Origin: a virus
Length of the DNA stretch: 64,000 nt
Virus record (IMG/VR): IMGVR_UViG_3300035661_000015
Location: 64,001 to 128,000 of that record
Direction: 5' to 3' (one strand)
Positions 45,701-52,600 of the stretch are shown here, piece after piece; position 1 is the stretch's first letter; each line of letters opens with the position of its first letter. The notes beneath the pieces were generated by a model, which was given only the letters and a program-made list of their open reading frames with translations, was not told the DNA's origin and did not search any database. The position numbers and the translations under genes are program-made.

Positions 45701-46089
45701 GCAGCAAAGCTTAAAGCCGTGCTCTTAACACGCTTTTCAAATAAACTTAATTCAGTACTAGCTCCAGCCGCCGCGTCCGATATACCTTTTATTTTCTTTG
45801 CAGAATTATTATTAGCAGAAGCCGCCTTACTAAATCCCCTTACCGATTTTGCTAAATCATCTAAAACCGCACCCAGGTTCTTACCCTGTGAGGCCGCACT
45901 AGCAAAACCGCTTTCAAGTTTACCTAAACTACCCCTAACCTTATTTAATTCACCATCAAGCCCCGGAGCAATCTTAATTCCTATGTTACCATTCAGACCA
46001 CTTAAAGACTTAGAAATAGCATTAGCAATAGATTTTAGATTAGCCGGTGGCAATAGTTTCAGTTGCCCAACAATATCGAAATCTGCCAT
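39724..46089 (-). CDS. Tail tape measure protein with zincin-like domain
   Basis: 2121 residues from ATG 46089 (GGAG seven bases upstream). The N-terminal 100-450 region is the TP901-type tape measure domain (GIAQIFNRIADAVGVAVRES, TREDPESIATGLKTIFSNLQ). Hydrophobic segments lie at about 460-485 and 1140-1178 (glycine-rich, membrane-spanning type). HEAAH at about 803-807 with downstream RGEIFANAIE gives a zincin-like metallopeptidase core. A collagen-like GPNGPNG stretch and long coiled-coil helices follow. It sets tail length and probably enters the host envelope; the peptidase may act on the cell wall or itself. Confidence 0.93.
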   Translation of the reverse strand: MADFDIVGQLKLLPPANLKSIANAISKSLSGLNGNIGIKIAPGLDGELNKVRGSLGKLESGFASAASQGKNLGAVLDDLAKSVRGFSKAASANNNSAKKIKGISDAAAGASTELSLFEKRVKSTALSFAAYVGIAQIFNRIADAVGVAVRESINYQDELVKLKQVGGDSATSIKSVSDEVVRLSTSLGLNSSNLIKVASTLRQAGLSAEETKKSLGGLAKASLAPSFTDFNNATEGLIALKGQFSIQAKDFEKALGSINAVSNRFAVESNDLVTAIRTAGASFKQSGGELEEFLGLFTSIRQATREDPESIATGLKTIFSNLQKSDTIDKIKELGISLRDTEGNFVGAYRAFGLLSAGLEKLGDKSQQYFDIVEKIGGVRQIGKIIPGLKNFATAQEAVNIAKRGTNSLDLASIQAQEKLEVKLIKVKEQFEEIFKIIINSKPIQQFADLVLNLATGLNILAKSLQGVLPGLLLLGGLKLGLGVAGVGTNIYNNITKRAHGGSIPGSGNADNIPILATPGEFVIKKDSATKLGRRKLDYLNDHGDIPHFAEGGEVSKKDREKQRIKRIKERQSSVVDQKNYEELQILAKKEKRQEYIDGVKNFFTTNVNKVGNYTSNKIQDVKSFIDNDNRLDIISGFTREKINDVKDIGNNIKSKIPGFIGERVSDVKDIGDNIKSRILKPGKIDLFKKNYVDKESGKPYSKDFVRNIVDAKTPGTARYNKFNKPLDDIDKNQLSGVNLNPNSVFYKLKNAGVNFPVDPSKYINGIQELPLDGAKGSFSRKSKVIKIDSGLRGNERLPILAHEAAHAFDFRNNSKPTDTPESSKKGTIEKKITDANFSSYPQEKYDRYKTKYEDRYDKTVGIPSNKKEFKAKQRSVNESLRGEIFANAIENYAGNNISGNSGANKTKTGKLVGKLFDRKNSEIEKNEELTLLNRAFQEEVILLSKGKSTEEAYYKAKQRVTKELEHRASQKDVPLSKPLVRSTPGEILNLKRIKDEAIAASLSKESTSTNTFGMSDFDKSKYAGKNKTKSNDTIVDKQDKDCVCDDNSTGSRSKKSRRSKNGPSGPNGPNGPGDNGQYIDSAVPTVGKNPGSKFSKIATTAGALATVFGPSLAETFTGTAEKPGVFGTGGAKAGKVVGSIISSVGQGAVAAGAIGGPTGLVVGGLIGLVGAIIGAKKAASEFDEELAKINQSKSIENFDKSIEKFLVSKGDFGSKENVDFTDLIANTKKSQDLQIKNNILSKNVTGGGTYLERLSDPIGPFKEAGKDTVNFGKYILQSLLERHTSDKGGIVDKGFYDSLSPGQSENQNAINNSTITKYGNIDNTKLKEIITEGQPVAERSHAVFDQLLKTDKVGNFDKFTNSKVGKNIIEGITAGSADPTDSSGVSSRAAKAGLKKQFEEAQAAKTITNTVQVLNLQFSKAASFISRFTDAVEHSTDDLNKSFSNLSFSNSALTGQGGSGNVKFGANVLGNNGQEINAFAGRGGFIEHAKNQLPDTVEQLIRDSEANPTRSVTQTKSARQGILIKSGINGPIGQNILANIDDHEKFSNIKKQAKNGEFDKITDELLGSFNHYNDKFSKITANLEKAGSDLTQGLDIIASNLSRIDAELDQNNGIQVGNLRQKARIDTENAQTNFGNVGFSNKLPVVTASQLFGGKGRGFGLDTSREQTDIDRISLQDLNAPFVEKQKRLTGFNTQDAFDPQKIGAKLRSDQDSLTNAQARVAANQNSPEAGAAEATIQAASEVTKFSKSVADGIKALENLKDTAASTAAAQEKLARVNQQIEGDAKSRLGSAESFLNATPQERRETLKNQNFAQAAINNGSFQGFGDKQIKGALAGLNQLGETRIQTGVDARGNATFDSAQNVKNTLIKNSGGGLQDSRDPAFRQRNALNGEISKAGSAAEQASNVLINNLTDSNNKFLQGLESIFKTYFGKGVGESPLSGLARGITSEMDPTARLPETPPNNPENIIQKRRRGPVNFTGASIGNDRSNLRNAALNGVSSGIIDNTVVPRRERGLPNLQKGKISERRGFSTPDIPVDATKQASNFSNPTLNTFASSANALADALKTTSIPSEISANVNSVVDVRLNGAELLASLGPQVEKIINERISARFAELSGKEVGV

Positions 46090-46095
46090 ATTCAT

Positions 46096-46193
46096 TCTCC
46101 ATTTATAAAATTAAAGCCATGCACACCCCTAAGTGAATAAGGGCGACATGGCTATGATATCCTTGGGTATAAAGCCCAAAATCTGAAAGAGTA
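46096..46193. other. Structured gap before tape measure gene
   Basis: No frame. AGCCATG (near 46118) pairs with CATGGCT near 46146, enclosing an inner CCCCT/AAGGG stem; a second stem TTGGG-loop-CCCAA follows at about 46163-46180. In the leftward late transcript these would lie just upstream of the tape measure start and could control its expression. Confidence 0.5.
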
Positions 46194-46234
46194 AGCGGAG
46201 AAAGTTATAGGGGGCGATTCCCCTATTTTCCGCT
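46194..46234. repeat. Inverted pair of dispersed repeats (hairpin)
   Basis: AGCGGAGAAA...ATAGGGG-GCGATT-CCCCTAT...TCCGCT: a copy and its reverse complement in one hairpin with a 6-base loop. Probably both an RNA stem-loop and a terminator or processing signal between the 46258 gene and the tape measure. Confidence 0.8.
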
Positions 46235-46257
46235 CATCTTTATAATTATAAATACAC

Positions 46258-47058
46258 TTAGTCCGTGAACGGTACGAACTCTACTAGATAGTCGCCCTTC
46301 TCATCTAATAAGTTGCCCTTGTCGTCGACTCTCTTACCATCGTCATTCAGTAAATAGCCATCTTCGTCGATGCGTTTTCCGATAAGATTGATAAGGTGGC
46401 CCTCTTTATTAATTAGACGCATTTTATCATCAACCATTTTGTGGTCGGTCAAAAATTTATATTCAACGCGGGTCTTAACGCCTTCGGAGCTATCACCATA
46501 TAAAAGGATCTGGGCTTCGAGAGTCGCCTTCTGTGCAATATCTTCATCTATTCGGGCCAAGTAATCGTTCTCATCTTTAAAAACTAAAACGCCGTCTTCT
46601 GAGTAAAAGGTGATACGGGGGACAATATAATTAAATCGCGTGGCTTCTGCGAAAGCTTCGGCTGTTCTCTCATAGAAATCGCTCGTAACCATAATATAGC
46701 CAAGTCGTTCGCTACGGTCCCTAATCATCTGAATCGCCACTGATTGGCCAGACTCTTTATCAAGGCCCCAAAGCGGAATTCCGCCCTTAGCTAACTTTCG
46801 TTCGCCCCCTAGTAATTTCTCCGCTAACTCCGTGACCTTTGTCTCAACTTCCTCAGTTAAAAGACCGGCCTGTTTTGCAAGATCATTAACGCGGGACTGC
46901 AAAATATAATTGCCCGACTTAACGGCATTGGTCCAAGCCCCGTTATAAACCTTACCGGCATCGTTAGCCAATTTTTGACTTGGGACACGAACCTCTACGT
47001 CAACTTCCTTTGAATCCTGCGTAGCTTTAAAAAATCTGACATTCTTGTTGTTGGTCAT
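46258..47058 (-). CDS. Tail-associated protein with acidic C-terminal repeats
   Basis: 266 residues. The first 200 are helical (tail-assembly-chaperone-like by position before the tape measure). The last 55 residues are short repeats around (K/R)R(I/V)DxxGxLLxxxG, rich in Asp and Gly, possibly a small beta-solenoid or ion-binding arm. The gene holds a perfect repeat copy (46802-46825) in frame as LAEKLLGGER. Function inferred from position only. Confidence 0.6.
   Translation of the reverse strand: MTNNKNVRFFKATQDSKEVDVEVRVPSQKLANDAGKVYNGAWTNAVKSGNYILQSRVNDLAKQAGLLTEEVETKVTELAEKLLGGERKLAKGGIPLWGLDKESGQSVAIQMIRDRSERLGYIMVTSDFYERTAEAFAEATRFNYIVPRITFYSEDGVLVFKDENDYLARIDEDIAQKATLEAQILLYGDSSEGVKTRVEYKFLTDHKMVDDKMRLINKEGHLINLIGKRIDEDGYLLNDDGKRVDDKGNLLDEKGDYLVEFVPFTD
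46802..46825 (-). repeat. Dispersed bipartite repeat, full consensus
   Basis: Reverse complement reads AGCGGAGAAA, TTACTA, GGGGGCGA. Sense to the gene and in frame as AEKLLGGE. The best full-length copy in coding sequence. Confidence 0.75.
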
Positions 47059-47067
47059 GATACTTCC

Positions 47068-47460
47068 TTACTTGTCTAGTGGAACAATTGGTAAATTTCT
47101 AATTCTTTTCCAGGTTACTTCGTACTCGTCAACTTCTGAATTATTTAGCCGAATTTGATGGTTTCCATGATTAAGAATATCATTTCGGAGTTCTTCCCAT
47201 CTCGCCCTAAATTTTAATTGCTCTGGCGTACAATCTCTTTGGTGAAGACCAAACCCCCATAAGTCGCCTATAGACTTCTCTACTTTATCAATAATACCTA
47301 TAAAGGTCGTCCTGATTCTTTTGGTCGTACTTGATTTTAAATTCTTCTTAGATCCCTCATTGTACACCTGTTGAACTTGTTTTTTTTCAACCTTGTCGTA
47401 CTGTGCAGCTAACTGCATTTTTCCCCTAATATCTTCACAAAGCCTGTTATAAGCATCCAT
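47068..47460 (-). CDS. Hypothetical tail-region protein (130 aa)
   Basis: Overlaps the upstream stop by one base. A basic helical protein. Position between major tail and tape measure genes suggests a tail assembly chaperone, but no slippery sequence or fusion frame was found. Confidence 0.55.
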   Translation of the reverse strand: MDAYNRLCEDIRGKMQLAAQYDKVEKKQVQQVYNEGSKKNLKSSTTKRIRTTFIGIIDKVEKSIGDLWGFGLHQRDCTPEQLKFRARWEELRNDILNHGNHQIRLNNSEVDEYEVTWKRIRNLPIVPLDK

Positions 47461-48524
47461 TAATGTCCCCCATGTCGTGTCATAAATTGATTAACGGCTA
47501 AAGCAAATTTTTGCTGGACCTCTGGAAAGTCAGCTTCATTGACTGTACCGCGTGTTTGAACCATATTCATTTTTTGTCGTTTGAGCATTTTACCCATATC
47601 GGAATTAAGTTCTTCTATCTCGCGAGCATCTTCGATATTGTCGGCAATAATAAAAACTTCATCCGAGTTAGCTATCTTCTCATTATCAATCTTGAATCTT
47701 TCTTTTTCCTCTACCTTACTCTTACGTTGTTGTAATATAATCCACCCGTCAAGGGCATCGTCATCTTCAACAGTTTTGGCGTCAGGTTTTTCGGGCGAAT
47801 TAAAAATGTTGTCATAGGTTAAAGACCACAAAGATAACACCCTCTGTTCTTCGGTTAACTCTGAGGCGGCCTTACCAAATAGGCCAAGTCCCGCCGATTC
47901 CCTACATCCCCAAATAGAACGCCACGGATCGGTACGTGCCAACTCTCTAAAAGTTGATTCACTAATTCTATTCTTAGATAATGAGGAAAGTGTTTCGTCT
48001 ATAATGTAGTTATATTTATTAGCACGATAATTACTAGATGGTTTAGACCAGAGGGGCTTACCATTTTTGTAATAAATAGAACATGCTGTTAAATATTTAT
48101 AGCGGGCCGTTTGAGCTAGACCCATAGCGGAGAGATGATCATAGGAGTGTCGGACTGAGTAAAGTTCAGAATGTAAATTTCTAAAGTGGGCGAGATTAAA
48201 CTTAAGAAGCTTTCTCTCGTCAGACCGAAATTTTGATTTGAAAATCTGTACTTTGAATTCTTCAATATCCTTTTCGATTTTTGAAAAACTTTCCTGCTGT
48301 TCTACCGTCCAAATTCCCTGATCAATTAAAAAGTTAAGCACGTCATCTTCTGACATTAACCCATCTTTTATTCCACCATCTAGTATTGACCTAAAAAGTT
48401 CTTCGGCCAAATACTGGTTTTCCAAACTAACATTACGAATTACAAATTCTTTGTTATCTATATAGTACCGAAACTGACCACTAACTATCCGGGATATGTA
48501 ATAACTTTTCTCATATTGTTCCAT
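47460..48524 (-). CDS. Hypothetical tail-region protein (354 aa)
   Basis: ATG 48524 is used because AGGTGG precedes it; the GTG at 48530 lies in that site. A helical, charged, soluble protein with a long coiled-coil-like first half (EEFKVQIFKSKFRSDERKLL) and an acidic late middle. Likely virion assembly rather than structural shell. No family recognised. Confidence 0.55.
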   Translation of the reverse strand: MEQYEKSYYISRIVSGQFRYYIDNKEFVIRNVSLENQYLAEELFRSILDGGIKDGLMSEDDVLNFLIDQGIWTVEQQESFSKIEKDIEEFKVQIFKSKFRSDERKLLKFNLAHFRNLHSELYSVRHSYDHLSAMGLAQTARYKYLTACSIYYKNGKPLWSKPSSNYRANKYNYIIDETLSSLSKNRISESTFRELARTDPWRSIWGCRESAGLGLFGKAASELTEEQRVLSLWSLTYDNIFNSPEKPDAKTVEDDDALDGWIILQQRKSKVEEKERFKIDNEKIANSDEVFIIADNIEDAREIEELNSDMGKMLKRQKMNMVQTRGTVNEADFPEVQQKFALAVNQFMTRHGGH

Positions 48525-48613
48525 AGCCACCTTTTGTTAGAGTTTTGTTTTCCGTAAATATAGTACCGAAAAAAGAAAGTTTGAGAAAATTTCCTAAAAA
48601 CAATTCCTACCCC

Positions 48614-48642
48614 TTGACAAGATTTTTACCTAAGAGTAAAAT
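48614..48642 (+). promoter_or_regulatory. Strong sigma70-type promoter, rightward
   Basis: CCCC then TTGACA, 17 bases, TAAAAT. The opening CCCCTTGACAAGATTTTT is shared with the - strand promoter at 63930-63958. It points against the local genes and has no frame downstream, so a noncoding or antisense transcript is likely. Confidence 0.65.
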
Positions 48643-48766
48643 GAATAAGAGGTATTACCCATATGATAAAGCTTACGAACAAAAATAAAAGTTACACTAT
48701 AAGAGTTATGCTTATGGTTACCTAGTTTATCTCAGTACTTAAAGTTTACCCATACCTAAATACGTG

Positions 48767-48789
48767 AGCGGAGAAATATGGTGGGGCGA
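48767..48789 (+). repeat. Dispersed bipartite repeat, intergenic
   Basis: AGCGGAGAAA, 6 bases, GGGGCGA. The following GCGAA...TTCGC and TGGTG...CACCA can pair as a small hairpin (48780-48820). Confidence 0.7.
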
Positions 48790-48871
48790 ATAACTCTAGC
48801 CTGTTCGCTATATCACCAGTAGGTTAAAATAAAGATGATACTTAATGTAACTAGGGCCAATTTTAATTCAG

Positions 48872-48946
48872 TACCAAGGAAGGGACTCGAACCCCCAAGA
48901 ACTTGCTTCTAAGGCAAGTATGTCTTTCCAGTTGCATCACCTTGGC
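48872..48946 (-). tRNA. tRNA, anticodon UAG (Leu by code), short variable arm
   Basis: Reading leftward from 48946: acceptor GCCAAGG/CCTTGGT (one G-U), D arm with GG, anticodon stem CTTGC/GCAAG with loop CTTAGAA (anticodon TAG), 5-base variable region, T arm GGGGG-TTCGAGT-CCCTT, discriminator A; no encoded CCA. TAG should read CUA Leu codons, but bacterial Leu tRNAs are class II with a long variable arm. Lies downstream of the 48992 gene on the same strand. Confidence 0.85.
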
Positions 48947-48991
48947 AATAAAGAAGGCCCCATTAAGAGGCCCCCTATTTTCTCAGCTAAA

Positions 48992-49324
48992 TTATGGTAA
49001 AAAACTATGAACGCCATCAGTATAAACCTGAATTAGTCCAGTATACTTATCTTTATCTGTTATTAAGCAAATATCGTTACCTTTTGTGCAACGCTCACTT
49101 CTTACGCCCACGACTGGTCCCTCTCTGTCGCAAACTGATAGCATAGCCCCTTTACCATTCTTATTATTTTCAGTAACCCATATTCCGGCAAGTCCGGCAG
49201 TCACTTGTATATCTATCCTATACTTATCATTACCAATAGAGATATGGTCGGGCTTGACAATATTTTTTAATTTAGCAATTTCTTCTTCTAGGTGCTTAAC
49301 CCTATCTTCAAGTTCTTTAATCAT
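48992..49324 (-). CDS. Coiled-coil plus beta-domain hypothetical (110 aa)
   Basis: Begins with a heptad helix (MIKELEDRVKHLEEEIAKLK) followed by a compact beta domain with two Cys. The N-terminal helix suggests a trimer or dimer, as in small spike or head fibre proteins. Good ribosome site (AGGATT). It is placed between the major-tail candidate and the tRNA. Confidence 0.65.
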   Translation of the reverse strand: MIKELEDRVKHLEEEIAKLKNIVKPDHISIGNDKYRIDIQVTAGLAGIWVTENNKNGKGAMLSVCDREGPVVGVRSERCTKGNDICLITDKDKYTGLIQVYTDGVHSFLP

Positions 49325-49335
49325 AAAAATAATCC

Positions 49336-50427
49336 TTAACTAGTTAGACCACCCGGATCTTGTGGGTGAAGAACAGTATAATCATTGAAAGTAATGTAGC
49401 TATATTTAAATGTTACGTTTCCACCACCCGTATCACCACCGCCCATTGTTACGGACTGCAATTTATTTTGCGTTCCAAGGTCGATATAAGTACCTTCTTG
49501 AGAAGCAATTTTAATCGTACGTGGCAAAAGGTTATTTCCATAAGTCTGTACACCGGCTTCCGTAGCCGAAATCTTATCCCACTGAGTACCAATCGTTTCT
49601 ATTTCCGAACGAACCTGAACTGGGAATTGAACATATCTAACATATGGTGATTTATTACCAAGTTGATAGATTGGGGTACGACCAAGGTCAGTACTAACAG
49701 AAATACTTTGAATGTGGGCATTATAAAAACCAGCCGAGTTGACTAGGTTAGTTCCACTCGCCGTAATACCATCAATATCCGGAGGAAGAATGGTGGCGGG
49801 CTTAGCAAATGTTACCGCGACTTGATTATTCGCATCTAAAGTAGTGATCGTAGCAGGAATAGCATAAACTAAGTGCTGTCTACGATTTATACCACCAGAA
49901 GCACCGATAGCAAGAGGAACTTCATTTCCAGGGAAAGTGTTTGCGTTTACAAAGCTACCAACACCAGTTGTCCATACTTTATTATTTGCGATAAGGCTGA
50001 GTGTTTCACTAAAATTACCCTGTACTGGGAAACTAAAAGCAGTTGAATTTGGATAAGCACCGGAAACAATAACTTCACTAATCGGAACGCCCGAAGCGGA
50101 AGTTTGAGTATCGGCATAAATATCCATAGCAAAACTACATCTAGCGTTTGATCTACCCGCTAAAGTTCCGTTTGGGGCACCATTGGTAGCCTGTAAGAAC
50201 ATCGGGGCAGTACCATCAAAAAGCTTTTCAAGATTAATTTCGATGTCGGGAATATTTTCAATGTTTTGAAAAATCTGAATTTGACCAATTTCAAAAGCCT
50301 GTTCAAGATTAAAGCTGGTAGTCATACCAATACTCTGTAAACCCTGTAGGCGGGTGTAGCTAGTGCTACCGTCTTTAGCAATGCCTGCCGCAAGACAGGC
50401 AAAGAAAATTCTATTATTAGCGGCCAT
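49336..50427 (-). CDS. Probable major tail tube protein
   Basis: Start ATG 50427, seven bases after GGAG. 363 residues, beta-rich with Ser/Thr/Asn/Gly, no cytoplasmic signature. MTTSFNLEQAFEIGQIQIFQ and PDIEINLEKLFDG match the opening pattern of long-tailed-phage tube proteins. Position between neck genes and tape-measure genes supports it. It would polymerise into the tail tube. Call from position plus pattern. Confidence 0.65.
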   Translation of the reverse strand: MAANNRIFFACLAAGIAKDGSTSYTRLQGLQSIGMTTSFNLEQAFEIGQIQIFQNIENIPDIEINLEKLFDGTAPMFLQATNGAPNGTLAGRSNARCSFAMDIYADTQTSASGVPISEVIVSGAYPNSTAFSFPVQGNFSETLSLIANNKVWTTGVGSFVNANTFPGNEVPLAIGASGGINRRQHLVYAIPATITTLDANNQVAVTFAKPATILPPDIDGITASGTNLVNSAGFYNAHIQSISVSTDLGRTPIYQLGNKSPYVRYVQFPVQVRSEIETIGTQWDKISATEAGVQTYGNNLLPRTIKIASQEGTYIDLGTQNKLQSVTMGGGDTGGGNVTFKYSYITFNDYTVLHPQDPGGLTS

Positions 50428-50442
50428 TAACATGCTCCTATT

Positions 50443-51420
50443 TTAAAATTCGGGAAAGTCTATTTCTAATGTCGCCCTGATAGTAGCAGTCATTAAAAAG
50501 GGCGTTGCTGTTTGATCTTGAGCTATCACTCTATCGAACACAAGTCTTTTGTACCTAAAGCCATCGGGTTGAGGATTTACCATCTCTGGATAAGTAAAAG
50601 CGTTATTATTAAATACACCGTCCCAACCTAATGGAAACACCCCGGACCTAGCTACAAGATTACGATCATATAAGTAAATTGTACTATCTTTTTGATTACA
50701 AATAATATCTTTTAAAGTCCTGGTATCCGAACTATATTCGCCAAAAATATGAAATAAAACATCTTCTTTTACAAAGTGCCCACCCCCAACATTCGCGGGT
50801 CTCGCTGAGTTTCGCCCTACAACCTCTACTATGATTGCTGGCATTTGAACCCTAGTTTGTCCAAGCGTATTTCTACTTCCCGAGGCGGCTAGTTTCATTG
50901 AAGGATCATCTAGTCTCAATGAATTAAATTCTAGTTGCTTAAACCACGGCGAATCACTTGTTTGGATAGATACATTTCTATAACTATATTCGGCCTGAAC
51001 AGTTGATGAGGCTGGTATAGGGGAATTAAAAATAATACGACCTAGGGGATAATTAATCTTATAGGCGTATGGTCCAGTGGTAGCTAATGGAAGAAAAGTA
51101 TTATTAAGGTAGATACCACTTATATTAATTGGGTGGACGGGATAATCAAAACTCACCCCAGACGCCTTAGCTTCCCAAACCCAATTTTCCTTAAAGCCCT
51201 CAAAAATAGTATTATCTGTAAAATTAGGATCGTGTACTGGTCTCATTACACTACCGTTATTACCATATGCACCAGAAGTACTTAGGGTAATATTACTAAA
51301 ACCACCTATATTCAAAAGTCCCCAATTTAGGAAGTCGACAAGGTTTAAGCCAAGATTCTGTTCAAACCCAACATCACCTATTTCCGTCGTCCCTTTTATT
51401 TGCGTAAATGGATATGACAT
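50443..51420 (-). CDS. Neck/tail structural protein
   Basis: 325 residues. ATG 51420 follows GGGGGCG. Beta-rich, virion-type composition. Lies between the neck-adaptor gene and the tail tube gene and so is probably a tail terminator or completion protein. No precise family. Confidence 0.55.
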   Translation of the reverse strand: MSYPFTQIKGTTEIGDVGFEQNLGLNLVDFLNWGLLNIGGFSNITLSTSGAYGNNGSVMRPVHDPNFTDNTIFEGFKENWVWEAKASGVSFDYPVHPINISGIYLNNTFLPLATTGPYAYKINYPLGRIIFNSPIPASSTVQAEYSYRNVSIQTSDSPWFKQLEFNSLRLDDPSMKLAASGSRNTLGQTRVQMPAIIVEVVGRNSARPANVGGGHFVKEDVLFHIFGEYSSDTRTLKDIICNQKDSTIYLYDRNLVARSGVFPLGWDGVFNNNAFTYPEMVNPQPDGFRYKRLVFDRVIAQDQTATPFLMTATIRATLEIDFPEF

Positions 51421-52073
51421 TACGCCCCCTTCTTAATTTCTTCTAATAGTATTTTTCCGAATCTTTCCTTAATCGTTTTTATGTCAAGGGCTTTTGTTAG
51501 AAAGTTATAGCCGGGCATACCCGCGTGTTCCGGTGGCACTCGCCATGTTCCGCCAGGAATCATAACGGCCTGATGTGATCTAGAAGGAACTAAGCTTGTA
51601 TATAAAATATGATGGTCTACAACTATGATCCTGTCACCCTGAGTTAAAAGCCACTCTAACCAATTGATCGTATAAGAATTCGATTTATATGAAGTATTGG
51701 GGATGACGAACAAATCCTGATAGTCGGATTTTAAAATTGAAAAAGAAAATTTACCACCAGTGCTTAGCGTAGAAATAGTATATGGAATAAAGTCTATCTC
51801 TAGACTATTTTTAATTACAACTAAGAGTCTATCAAGAATGTGTCGGGGCGAAATCAAACCCATTTGGGCCTGTAAATTATTGACGCCCTGTCCTAAAAGT
51901 GAGTTGTATGTGGGCGACTCTTTTATGAGGGTTTCGACTAACGCTTTAAAGCGTTCTGATATGATGGGCCGCCTCTTGGAAATCGCCCCATTAATTTTCT
52001 TCGCAAAAGCCGCCCCTATACTTTCCGCTAATTTTGACGAATCAAAAACTAACTGTAGTCCTATATCATTCAT
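51420..52073 (-). CDS. Head-tail adaptor/neck protein
   Basis: 217 residues, overlapping both neighbours by a few bases. It has an N-terminal helix (SSKLAESIGAAFAKKINGAI) and a mixed C-terminal domain of the HK97 gp10-like neck type by size and position. Two repeat copies in reverse orientation lie nearby (52021). The exact family is not certain. Confidence 0.55.
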   Translation of the reverse strand: MNDIGLQLVFDSSKLAESIGAAFAKKINGAISKRRPIISERFKALVETLIKESPTYNSLLGQGVNNLQAQMGLISPRHILDRLLVVIKNSLEIDFIPYTISTLSTGGKFSFSILKSDYQDLFVIPNTSYKSNSYTINWLEWLLTQGDRIIVVDHHILYTSLVPSRSHQAVMIPGGTWRVPPEHAGMPGYNFLTKALDIKTIKERFGKILLEEIKKGA

Positions 52074-52591
52074 GACCTATCCCAATAGCAATTAAAAAAG
52101 TTATCTTTGAAAAAACCATTTTGATCTATTGGCTCAGAAGAAAGAAGGTAAGAAAATTTTTGTTCGGACTGTAATTCGGGCTGAACGACCATCCTGTTAC
52201 ACTGTTGAACTTTAGGAAAATCTTCTATTTTACCACGTGTTAATATTCTTGAGTCCGGAATTCTTACATTAACATTCCCATTTGGAATCCATTTTTTTAG
52301 ATTAGTAACTACAACCATCTGTATATCTTCACTAGATTCTTGAGCTATACTATTAGTACCGCCGCAAGACGGACAGGTTCCAAGGGAATTAATTTGTCCG
52401 CCATGTAAATAAAAGCTAGATGACCTTACACTTTCATCGGATGCGGCAGCTAGGGCATCTGCACAGGTTGAGCAATCCACTATGATGGATGGATAATAAA
52501 GGCGACAAGTCTTTGAGAAAAGATCATGTTCATCTTTAACGTATTGAAGTAATTGGGCTTTCTGGGAAATTATAAAATCAAAAGCACCCAT
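52070..52591 (-). CDS. Zinc-binding neck protein
   Basis: 173 residues with C-x2-C (CSTC) and CPSCGGTN, four ligands for one zinc, the arrangement seen in a conserved neck protein of many siphophages. Starts after GGGGG. Likely joins the connector to the tail. Confidence 0.6.
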   Translation of the reverse strand: MGAFDFIISQKAQLLQYVKDEHDLFSKTCRLYYPSIIVDCSTCADALAAASDESVRSSSFYLHGGQINSLGTCPSCGGTNSIAQESSEDIQMVVVTNLKKWIPNGNVNVRIPDSRILTRGKIEDFPKVQQCNRMVVQPELQSEQKFSYLLSSEPIDQNGFFKDNFFNCYWDRS

Positions 52592-52600
52592 ATGACCCCC

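Larger units (their letters stand above)
48525..48991. other. Noncoding region with promoter, repeat and tRNA
   Basis: About 460 bases without a protein frame. It holds, left to right: a near-consensus + strand promoter (48614), a repeat copy (48767), a leftward tRNA (48873-48946), and a weak GGCC hairpin (about 48957-48977) with another degenerate repeat. Confidence 0.8.

Noticed and set aside
46244-46251. TATAAATA late-promoter match
   Set aside because: It is on the + strand, opposite to the late genes, and a single 8-mer in AT-rich DNA is expected by chance.
48871-48946. A + strand tRNA-Arg(UCU) reading of the same locus
   Set aside because: The + strand loop could show TCT, but the conserved TTCGAGT T-loop and acceptor pairing exist only on the - strand.
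48872-48946. Amber suppressor tRNA
   Set aside because: The anticodon is UAG (reads CUA), not CUA (which would read UAG); TAG is also used as a normal stop here, for example at 581 and 26542.
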